Shown in pieces: positions 1 to 5,272 of a stretch of 10,226 bases of DNA; positions within the stretch are counted from its first letter, which is position 1, and every line of letters starts with the position of its first letter. A model generated the notes under the pieces. That model was not told the DNA's origin. It made no database searches and was given only the letters and a program-made list of their open reading frames with translations. The DNA is from Ignavibacteria bacterium UBA7675 (GTDB lineage: Bacteria > Bacteroidota > Ignavibacteria > Kapaibacteriales > UB7675): positions 33,248 through 43,473 of the forward strand of contig DLHF01000085.1 of assembly GCA_002483085.1 (NCBI GenBank), given 5' to 3'. The translations under genes were made by a program, and so were the position numbers.

Positions 1-339
1 TTTGGTTGTGCTTTTTGCTTTGGTCGTGTTTTTTCGGCGCATGCTTACCGGCTCCTTTTCGTCGTCGTCGGTTGGTGTGCTGGCAATAGCGTACAGTACC
101 GCAACGACATGCTTGCATACTGGTCCGCCGTCGTAGGGGCAATCGCAGTTGTAGTCGGTGATTTTGTCCTGGAAGCCTATGGTGACATCCACTTCGTACA
201 GATCGGTGCCCTGCACATTGGCTATCCAGTAGCAAGGGGTATCCTCTTCGAGGTTTTCTACGAGTCCATCCTTGAAATAATTCTGGCCGCGCCGTAGTAT
301 AGTCGGGTCTATGTGTTTTGGAAAGTCTTGGATAGTCAT
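1..339 (-). CDS. SWIM zinc-finger protein, N-terminal part (cut by window edge)
   Basis: An open minus-strand frame begins with ATG at 339-337 and runs 113 codons off the left edge without a stop, so only the N-terminus is visible. It starts MTIQDFPKHIDPTILRRGQN. Residues 63-84 carry a SWIM zinc-binding signature: C65-D-C67, seven residues, then C75-K-H77 (CxCx7CxH), followed by a hydrophobic stretch VVAVLYAI. The segment before it (RRGQNYFKDGLVENL) resembles what usually precedes SWIM fingers in bacterial proteins. Residues about 90-113 are acidic then lysine/threonine-rich, which looks like a linker to a further domain outside the window. SWIM domains bind DNA or protein; bacterial members are often tied to SNF2-type helicases or are stand-alone, and which applies here cannot be seen. 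No Shine-Dalgarno sequence precedes the start. The gene is divergent from the M42 peptidase gene, with repeat copy A in the gap. Confidence 0.85.
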   Translation of the reverse strand, partial: MTIQDFPKHIDPTILRRGQNYFKDGLVENLEEDTPCYWIANVQGTDLYEVDVTIGFQDKITDYNCDCPYDGGPVCKHVVAVLYAIASTPTDDDEKEPVSMRRKNTTKAKSTTK

Positions 340-507
340 AGCTACAAAAGCAATTATTTATTGATGATACACAAACACTGGGTTTACAGGGTTTTTCGGA
401 GCTTGTTTTGGCCTGTAGAGCAAGGTTCTCATGACCTGAATGATGTACCCCAAGCGCGACAGTCTCTACTCTGGCGAGCAGCGTTCGGCCAGCGGCCAAG
501 CAGTATT

Positions 508-582
508 ATCGTAAGAACGATGCGCGGACGAGGTCGACCGGCGACAGAGCCGCGCCGTGCGCTGCAACGACACCCGTGCCAC
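508..582 (-). repeat. Dispersed intergenic repeat, copy A
   Basis: Read on the minus strand, this copy has box 1 (GTGGCACGGGTGTCG, 582-568), a variable spacer, and a diverged box 2 core (CTGTCGCCGGTCGA, 547-534). The distance from box 1 start to box 2 start is 33 nt, the same as in copies B and C. Beyond box 2 lies a perfect short hairpin (ATCGT, 4-nt loop, ACGAT; 508-521), then GC-rich sequence with GGCC motifs toward about 480. It occupies the 438-nt gap between the divergent SWIM and M42 genes. The rest of that gap is AT-rich and holds no gene I can support. Copy A is the most diverged in box 2 (GACC in place of GCAC). Function unknown. Confidence 0.7.
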
Positions 583-691
583 AAGCCTCTAAAATAATAA
601 ATCAGTAAGCTGAAGCCAAGAATCATGAGCGTGGCAATCAGAAAAACGCGCTGCAACACGGGAAAAGTAGTATCGCAGCGGAAGGGAATTT

Positions 692-710
692 TTGTATTTT
701 GATATTTTGA
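692..710 (+). promoter_or_regulatory. AT-rich tandem TATTTTGA, possible promoter of the M42 gene
   Basis: Two perfect head-to-tail copies of TATTTTGA (695-702 and 703-710) follow a TTTG, about 70 nt upstream of the M42 start. They approximate the Bacteroidota -7 element TAnnTTTG but are one base short, so the assignment as a promoter is weak. It is the only conspicuous AT-rich block in the gap on this side of repeat copy A. Confidence 0.25.
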
Positions 711-777
711 AAAGCGAGCCCGGTGGCTACAGGCAACTACAGGCTGGCACTATTGGCCGAACACATTTTTATCTGTG

Positions 778-1800
778 ATGTCTATGAGCGCATACGATAC
801 ACTTCGCGAACTTGTCGCAATTGATTCTCCATCTGGCTTTACCCATTATGCAGCCGACTACATTGTACGCCTGCTGAGAAGTTATGGATGGGAGCCAGAA
901 TACACGAACAAAGGTGCTGTGCGCTGTGCCCTTGGCGAGAATCCCACGCTTGCCATTGCTGCGCATACCGACACACTTGGCGCAATTGTCTCTGGCGTAA
1001 AAAGCAATGGTACGCTATCGTTCTCGCTGCTCGGCGGGCCGCTTTTACCGAGTTTTGAAGGGGGCTATGTGCGTATTTACACGATGGGCGGACATGTGTA
1101 CACCGGCACGCTGCTGCTCAATAATCCTTCTACCCATGCAAACAACGAAGCGGGAAAAGCTGAGCGAAAAATAGACAATATGCACATTCGCATCGACGAG
1201 GAAGTGACATGCAAAGACGACGTGCGCACGCTTGGCATACGCACCGGCGATATTATCGCTTTTGATCCGCGCTACCAAGAGTTGCCGAGTGGGTTTATCA
1301 AATCGCACTTCATGGACAACAAGGCTGGCTGTTATGTACTGTTCGAGCTTGCGCGCCGGATGAAAGAGCAGGGGAAAACCGCGCCTGTTGAGCTGTTCTT
1401 TTCTACGTATGAGGAAGTCGGGCATGGCGGCACCTGTGGCTACAGCGCGTCGGTGAAGGATTTATTGGTAATAGACATGGGTGTGCTTGGCGATGCCTGC
1501 GAAGGCAAAGAGGTGCTGTGCTCGATCTGTGTAAAAGACTCTTCTGGCCCTTACGATTACCACTTCCGCAAATACCTTGTAGAGCTGGCCGACGAGCGCC
1601 GTATTCCATACTCTCTTGATGTGTATCCCTTTTACGGCTCTGATGGCTCGGCAGCGCTGCGCGCCGGGAAGGACTACCGCGTGGCGCTTATCGGGCCGGG
1701 TGTAGCGGCGTCGCACGGAGTGGAGCGCACCCACGAAAAAGGCATTGAGGCTACTATCGACTTGTGCTTGGCGTACATCGAGACAATGAGCAGAGCGTAG
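778..1800 (+). CDS. M42 family metallopeptidase (aminopeptidase/endoglucanase-like)
   Basis: This gene encodes a 340-residue cytosolic dinuclear-metal aminopeptidase of the M42 (TET-type) family, which trims the N-termini of short peptides in large tetrahedral assemblies. The expected ligands are in order: H63 and D65 in AAHTDTLG, bridging D180 in MDNKAG, the catalytic/metal pair E212-E213 in TYEEVGHGG, D233 in VIDMG, and H319 in VERTHEKG. Length and motif spacing fit full-length members. The SHGVERTH-type end resembles the subgroup found in osmoprotectant (NAGGN) gene clusters, but no such partner genes are present, so the substrate is open. The frame extends to a GTG at 775. I prefer ATG 778 (or ATG 784), since both follow directly and none has a Shine-Dalgarno sequence. 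No signal peptide. It converges on the DUF1801 gene across a hairpin. Confidence 0.9.
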   Translation: MSMSAYDTLRELVAIDSPSGFTHYAADYIVRLLRSYGWEPEYTNKGAVRCALGENPTLAIAAHTDTLGAIVSGVKSNGTLSFSLLGGPLLPSFEGGYVRIYTMGGHVYTGTLLLNNPSTHANNEAGKAERKIDNMHIRIDEEVTCKDDVRTLGIRTGDIIAFDPRYQELPSGFIKSHFMDNKAGCYVLFELARRMKEQGKTAPVELFFSTYEEVGHGGTCGYSASVKDLLVIDMGVLGDACEGKEVLCSICVKDSSGPYDYHFRKYLVELADERRIPYSLDVYPFYGSDGSAALRAGKDYRVALIGPGVAASHGVERTHEKGIEATIDLCLAYIETMSRA

Positions 1801-1821
1801 AACACTGTACAAAGCATGGCA

Positions 1822-1847
1822 GGCCGGGTGAATATCAGCGCCCGGCC
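1822..1847. terminator. Hairpin shared by converging M42 and DUF1801 genes
   Basis: GGCCGGGTG (1822-1830) pairs with CGCCCGGCC (1839-1847), giving a nine-pair stem with one G-U pair and an eight-base loop. It lies 22 nt after the M42 stop and overlaps the last codons and stop of the minus-strand DUF1801 gene. Neither side has a T-tract, so it is not a canonical intrinsic terminator. Its position between convergent genes suggests a bidirectional stop or a 3'-end stabiliser. Confidence 0.5.
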
Positions 1848-2209
1848 ATCTGCTCGTCGACAATAATTGCTTCTTCAATGATCTCGCGAATAGCGTCGCC
1901 ATCGATTTCCGCCGTTGATAAAAAGGTGATCAGCGCCACTTCTTTACGCTTTCCCATGATCAGTAATCCCTGTTCGTTGGAAAGCAAATGCCCCCTGCAA
2001 AGCCCGAGTAGAACGCCCGATGGCGGGCCGTATCGCACCGAAGCAGGCCAGATAAAACACACACGCGAGCGATGGAAATAGTAGGGCACGCCATAAGAAA
2101 GCTTTTCCCGGAAGTCGGGAAATGTGTCCAGTACGATGTCGCGCAGGCAGCAGACAAGAGACTGCTCCGCGCCGGGCAGAGACGCAAAAAAGTCGTCGTA
2201 GGTTTTCAT
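1835..2209 (-). CDS. DUF1801 domain-containing protein
   Basis: A 124-residue soluble protein that fits the small DUF1801 (YdhG-like) family. It starts MKTYDDFFASLPGAEQSLVC. Family-like features are the N-terminal helix with LPGAEQ, the FREKLSYGVPYY segment at about 33-44, a hydrophobic beta strand CFIWPAS at 51-57, the GLLIMGKRKEVALI segment at 81-94, and an acidic C-terminal helix (residues 101-119). Members are compact single-domain proteins with no firm biochemical role, so I assign none. Three cysteines in the first half (C20, C21, C51) and C71 are present but form no known motif. It is monocistronic on the minus strand and convergent with the M42 gene. Its stop codon sits inside the shared hairpin. 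No Shine-Dalgarno sequence is visible before ATG 2209. Confidence 0.8.
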   Translation of the reverse strand: MKTYDDFFASLPGAEQSLVCCLRDIVLDTFPDFREKLSYGVPYYFHRSRVCFIWPASVRYGPPSGVLLGLCRGHLLSNEQGLLIMGKRKEVALITFLSTAEIDGDAIREIIEEAIIVDEQMAGR

Positions 2210-2490
2210 AGGGAATGTGCTGTTCTACATCCTACACCAGCTTCTAATGCCTGCTTTTTGCTGCCACCACTGGTAAACAGATGTGTTTATGTTGTGATCG
2301 ACACGGCTGTGAACAGTAGCCGATGGACTATTGATGCACAAAAATAAAAGTTCTGTGGGCATATTCAATAACTATCAGTTGTGGCGGAAGAGCCTTCTGT
2401 GCATAGTCTTACAACGGCATGCCAAAGGTACTCAACTTTTGCCCTATCCTTCCGATGATGATTCCGAATGCTTTTTTATCATTGTCGGGA
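2210..2490. other. Divergent intergenic region between DUF1801 and carbonic anhydrase
   Basis: This 281-nt gap must hold promoters for both flanking genes, but I find no convincing match to a promoter consensus on either strand. It contains a small hairpin (CGGCT 2304-2308 with AGCCG 2318-2322, extendable by two G-U pairs) without a T-tract. It has no copy of the dispersed repeat found in the other long gaps. An in-frame ATG at 2419 is discussed with the carbonic anhydrase. Confidence 0.4.
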
Positions 2491-3174
2491 ATGTCTATGA
2501 ACATTAGCAGAATTCTACTACTTATTCTCTCAGCGTCAGTGCTGTGTGCAGCCGACGGTGGCGGCCACAGCGATGGACACGACCACGGTACTACGGCTGG
2601 TAAGAGCAGCGATGCGCTCCAGCAGCTCATCGACGGAAATAACCGATATGTTGAGGCGCAGTTCCGCCATCCTCACCAGCTTGCAGAGCGGCGGATGGAA
2701 GTGGCCAAGGGGCAGCATCCGTTTGCAATTATCCTTACATGTGCAGATTCTCGCGTGCCGCCGGAAATTGTGTTCGACCAGGGGCTGGGCGATTTGTTTG
2801 TATTGCGTGTAGCTGGCAATGTGATCGACGACGCCGTAATTGGCAGTATAGAATATGCAGCAGAGCACCTCGGTACACCGCTGCTTGTGGTGATGGGGCA
2901 TGAGCGCTGCGGCGCTGTTGATGCCGCTGTAAAGGGCGGTGAAGTTCCAGGGCACATTGGAGCGCTTGTAAAAGCGATAAGCCCGGCAGTCGTAAAAGCA
3001 AGAGGAAAAGCAGGCGATTTGCTCGACAACAGCGTGCGAGCCAATGTGGAAATGGTCACTGCAAAGCTGAAAAGCAGCCAGCCGATTCTCGCACATTTGG
3101 TAGAGGACAGTAAGCTCGAGGTTATAGGCGCATACTATGATCTCGACGATGGCCATGTACATTTTATGAAATAA
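2491..3174 (+). CDS. Secreted beta-class carbonic anhydrase
   Basis: A 227-residue beta-carbonic anhydrase, a zinc enzyme interconverting CO2 and bicarbonate. The zinc and active-site residues are intact: C84-x-D86-x-R88 in LTCADSRVPPEIVFDQGLGD, and H137-x-x-C140 in GHERCGAV. The N-terminus (MSMNISRILLLILSASVLCA) is a typical signal peptide, with cleavage likely within CAAD near residues 19-22, so the enzyme should act outside the cytoplasm. The preceding residue at the cysteine is Leu, which argues against a lipoprotein. The mature N-terminus is His/Gly/Asp-rich (GGGHSDGHDHG), a possible metal-binding tail. The frame opens at ATG 2419, but 24 extra residues would bury the signal sequence, so I choose ATG 2491; ATG 2497 is equally possible. 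It is followed by its own terminator, so it is probably monocistronic. Confidence 0.9.
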   Translation: MSMNISRILLLILSASVLCAADGGGHSDGHDHGTTAGKSSDALQQLIDGNNRYVEAQFRHPHQLAERRMEVAKGQHPFAIILTCADSRVPPEIVFDQGLGDLFVLRVAGNVIDDAVIGSIEYAAEHLGTPLLVVMGHERCGAVDAAVKGGEVPGHIGALVKAISPAVVKARGKAGDLLDNSVRANVEMVTAKLKSSQPILAHLVEDSKLEVIGAYYDLDDGHVHFMK

Positions 3175-3239
3175 ATTTTTGTTGAAATAATTCTTTGTAC
3201 CGTAAGTATGTAGTGACATGAGTTTTGGGTGTTGATAAG

Positions 3240-3270
3240 AAGGGCGGTTGCTGTAGCCGCCCTTTTGTTT
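3240..3270 (+). terminator. Intrinsic terminator after carbonic anhydrase
   Basis: AAGGGCGG (3240-3247) pairs perfectly with CCGCCCTT (3257-3264) across a nine-base loop, followed by TTTTGTTT. It lies 65 nt after the carbonic anhydrase stop and separates that gene from chrA. Confidence 0.85.
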
Positions 3271-3306
3271 GCTGCCTATAGTGCTCAATGCTTCTGTAGA
3301 ATATTG

Positions 3307-3376
3307 GTGGCACGGGCGTGGTTGTCACCAATGTTCAGCCGCTGTCACCGGTCGCACATCTGGCTCGTGGTTATCC
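3307..3376 (+). repeat. Dispersed intergenic repeat, copy B
   Basis: Box 1 GTGGCACGGGCGT is at 3307-3319 and box 2 CGCTGTCACCGGTCGCAC at 3340-3357, 33 nt start to start. The sequence after box 2, TCTGGCTCGTGGTTATCC, matches copy C (TCCGGCTGGTAATTGTCC) at most positions. Beyond it the DNA could fold into a long-range structure: CTCGTG 3364-3369 with CACGAG 3450-3455, enclosing ATTGCC 3400-3405 with GGCAAT 3422-3427. The copy sits between the carbonic anhydrase terminator and chrA. The rest of the 411-nt gap (to 3585) has a ten-base A-tract near 3495 and no other gene. Confidence 0.8.
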
Positions 3377-3585
3377 GGGTGCTATGTGCATCTTCTCTCA
3401 TTGCCGTTCTGCTGCCATGCGGGCAATCGCCTCTTGCTGTTGGATCATTCACGAGTGTATAGGAACACCATCTGCTTCAGTTGCTGTCCTCGCAAAAAAA
3501 AAACGATAAATTGTGCCACAGAATTGTGCTTGTATTGCCATTTGATAACAGGCGCTTCCAGTGCGGTCTTCCTATTTTGCATCGT

Positions 3586-4899
3586 ATGCAACAACATCCA
3601 TTGTACCCTTCGTTCCGCGAGGCGTTTTTCTTCTGGTTAAAGCTCGGGTTTATCAGCTTTGGTGGCCCTGCCGGGCAAATTGCCGTGATGCACGAGTTTC
3701 TGGTAGAGCGCAAGCGCTGGATTTCTCCGTCGAAATTTCTCCATGCTCTGAACTACTGTATGTTGCTGCCGGGGCCGGAAGCTCAGCAGTTGGCCACTTA
3801 TATTGGCTGGCTGCTTCACGGTGTGCGCGGCGGGCTCGTAGCTGGTATTTTTTTTATTCTGCCTTCGGTGTTTATTCTGCTCGGGATGAGCATTGCCTAT
3901 GCCGAATACGGCACTGTGCCGTGGGTAGCAGCGTTGTTCACCGGATTAAAACCGGCGGTAGTAGCCATTGTGCTTCTGGCGCTGTATCGCATTGCGAAAA
4001 GATCGTTGTCGGGTGTGCTGTCTGTAGCCATTGCTCTTGCGGGGTTTCTGGCGCTTGTGCTGCATGTGCCGTTCCCGTATGTGATTCTCGGTGCAGTGCT
4101 CGCCGGAGCCATAGTGCATGTTGCACGTCCGCACGACCGCAAAGAGGCTGGACTGCAAGAGAGCAGCGAAGAGGCGGGCTACGTAGTCAACAGCACATTG
4201 CAGAGCGCACGCACCCAATCAATCTGGAAAAATCTGTTGATAGTGGTGTGCACTGCTGCCGTGCTGTGGTGTATCCCATTTTTTATGCTTCTTCTCGCTG
4301 CTCCCAACCGCGACTTTTGGCAAACACTTGTCTGGTTCTTTACGCGAGCGGCATTTATCACTTTTGGCGGCGCCTATGCCGTGCTGCCATATGTAGCACA
4401 AGTAAGCGTAGAGCGCTTCGGCTGGCTGTCGCGCTTGCAAATGATCGACGGTTTGGCAATGGGCGAAACCACGCCGGGCCCACTGGTGATGGTGCTGGCT
4501 TTTGTGGGATTTATGGGCGGCTACAATCATTTTGGCGGGTCGGTTGGCTATGGCGCGCTTGGCCTGCTGACAACAGTGTACTACACGTTCCTTCCGTGCT
4601 TTCTCTTCATCTTTGCCGGTGCTCCTGTTATTGAGCGCACCCACAGCGAAGGCACAGTACAGTCGATACTGCGCTTTGTCACCCCAGCAGTAGTAGGAGT
4701 GATGCTCAGCCTTGCTGTGTATTTGGGTACAGCAGTTATTTTCCCGCGCGGTGTTTCCTCGGCAGGCATCAATTGGTTTGCTGTTGTGTGGATTGCTCTG
4801 TCGGTGTACACGCTGCATCGCTTCCGCGTCAACATGATTCTATGGATCGCTATAAGCGCAGCGGCTGGCTTGGTGCTTGGCATGGCGGGCCTGTGGTGA
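3586..4899 (+). CDS. chrA: Chromate transporter, long-chain ChrA family
   Basis: A 437-residue inner-membrane protein of the CHR superfamily, expected to export chromate and give chromate resistance. It has the two-domain long-chain architecture. The N-terminal half carries FISFGGPAGQIAVMHEF (about 22-38) and LPGPEAQQLATYIGW (61-75). After a hydrophilic linker (about 182-212), the C-terminal half repeats the pattern with FITFGGAYAVLPYV (257-270) and ETTPGPLVMVLAFVGFMGGY (294-313). About ten hydrophobic membrane segments are visible. The frame is open upstream to a TTG at 3481, but those 35 codons lie in low-complexity sequence. ATG 3586 (MQQHPLYPSFREAFFFWLKL) matches the usual N-terminus and is preferred. 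No Shine-Dalgarno sequence. No chrB-like regulator is adjacent. Repeat copies B and C flank the gene. Confidence 0.92.
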   Translation: MQQHPLYPSFREAFFFWLKLGFISFGGPAGQIAVMHEFLVERKRWISPSKFLHALNYCMLLPGPEAQQLATYIGWLLHGVRGGLVAGIFFILPSVFILLGMSIAYAEYGTVPWVAALFTGLKPAVVAIVLLALYRIAKRSLSGVLSVAIALAGFLALVLHVPFPYVILGAVLAGAIVHVARPHDRKEAGLQESSEEAGYVVNSTLQSARTQSIWKNLLIVVCTAAVLWCIPFFMLLLAAPNRDFWQTLVWFFTRAAFITFGGAYAVLPYVAQVSVERFGWLSRLQMIDGLAMGETTPGPLVMVLAFVGFMGGYNHFGGSVGYGALGLLTTVYYTFLPCFLFIFAGAPVIERTHSEGTVQSILRFVTPAVVGVMLSLAVYLGTAVIFPRGVSSAGINWFAVVWIALSVYTLHRFRVNMILWIAISAAAGLVLGMAGLW

Positions 4900-5005
4900 T
4901 GGTATGAAGTAGAGATGTGCGCTCGCACCGCATGGTTCTTTCGCTTTTGTCGCCGGAGTTGTAGGCTCGGAGCTCGGCTGTGCAGAATTGCGCTGCGCCG
5001 TCTTT

Positions 5006-5093
5006 GGCTGGCGATTATCCTGTGGACAATTACCAGCCGGATGTGCGACCGGCGACAGCGACAGAACAGGCGCCGCAGCGATGCCCGTGCCAC
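5006..5093 (-). repeat. Dispersed intergenic repeat, copy C, with long hairpin
   Basis: On the minus strand, box 1 GTGGCACGGGCAT is 5093-5081 and box 2 CGCTGTCGCCGGTCGCAC is 5060-5043, again 33 nt start to start. The distal end forms a long hairpin at 5006-5038: GGCTGG pairs with CCAGCC, and the inner arms ATTGTCC and GGATAAT pair with one G-U, leaving a three-base loop and one mismatch in a stem of about 15 pairs. It lies in the 373-nt gap between chrA and the prolyl oligopeptidase. The frame upstream of the oligopeptidase is open through this repeat by chance. Confidence 0.8.
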
Positions 5094-5099
5094 AAAAAC

Positions 5100-5119
5100 A
5101 CCTGCTGAAGTTTGCAGGT
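5100..5119 (-). terminator. Small hairpin with T-tract on the minus strand, beside repeat copy C
   Basis: ACCTGC (5100-5105) and GCAGGT (5114-5119) form a perfect six-pair stem. Read on the minus strand it is followed by GTTTTTG, just ahead of repeat box 1. It could stop antisense transcripts coming from the oligopeptidase side. No minus-strand gene that would need it is visible. Confidence 0.35.
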
Positions 5120-5258
5120 AATTCTCGCAAAAATTTTCACTGCTTTGGCCTTTATTCGCCTGCCTATGGTGCAACTTCGGTGGAATCTTGTCGTACTGCG
5201 CGGTTGATTCCCATTCCCAAAATCTGCAAATTGTTTTTCTTTACGCTCTTCTACGATC

Positions 5259-5266
5259 AAGGGGAG
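5259..5266 (+). promoter_or_regulatory. Strong Shine-Dalgarno sequence of prolyl oligopeptidase
   Basis: AAGGGGAG ends six bases before ATG 5273 and decides that start over the in-frame ATG at 5267, which it abuts. No other gene start in the window has a comparable purine-rich site. Confidence 0.6.
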
Positions 5267-5272
5267 ATGCTC

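Noticed and set aside
498..507. AAGCAGTATT shared between the tail of repeat copy A and the tail of copy D (10160-10169).
   Set aside because: It lies on the same strand although the two repeats point in opposite directions, and it is only ten bases, so chance is a sufficient explanation.
429..659. Minus-strand frame of 76 codons starting with a hydrophobic stretch (LQRVFLIATLMILGFSLLIYYF).
   Set aside because: It begins with GTG, has no ribosome site, and after the hydrophobic part runs straight through repeat copy A into arginine-rich, unconserved sequence. A real short membrane peptide cannot be excluded, but it is not supported.
3481..3585. Upstream extension of ChrA from a TTG codon.
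   Set aside because: The extra 35 residues come from an A-tract and low-similarity sequence; the ATG at 3586 gives the usual ChrA N-terminus.
4915..4933. Possible terminator after chrA (GTGC-GCTC-GCAC followed by T-rich sequence).
   Set aside because: The stem is only four pairs unless a two-base bulge is allowed, too weak to call.
4840..5130. Minus-strand frame of 96 codons covering repeat copy C and rich in Pro, Ala and Ser.
   Set aside because: It overlaps the chrA 3' end, matches no domain I recognise, and its only resemblance to other frames comes from the repeat boxes.
4988..5272. In-frame upstream extension of the prolyl oligopeptidase.
   Set aside because: It crosses repeat copy C and would bury a clear signal peptide that is preceded by a strong Shine-Dalgarno sequence.
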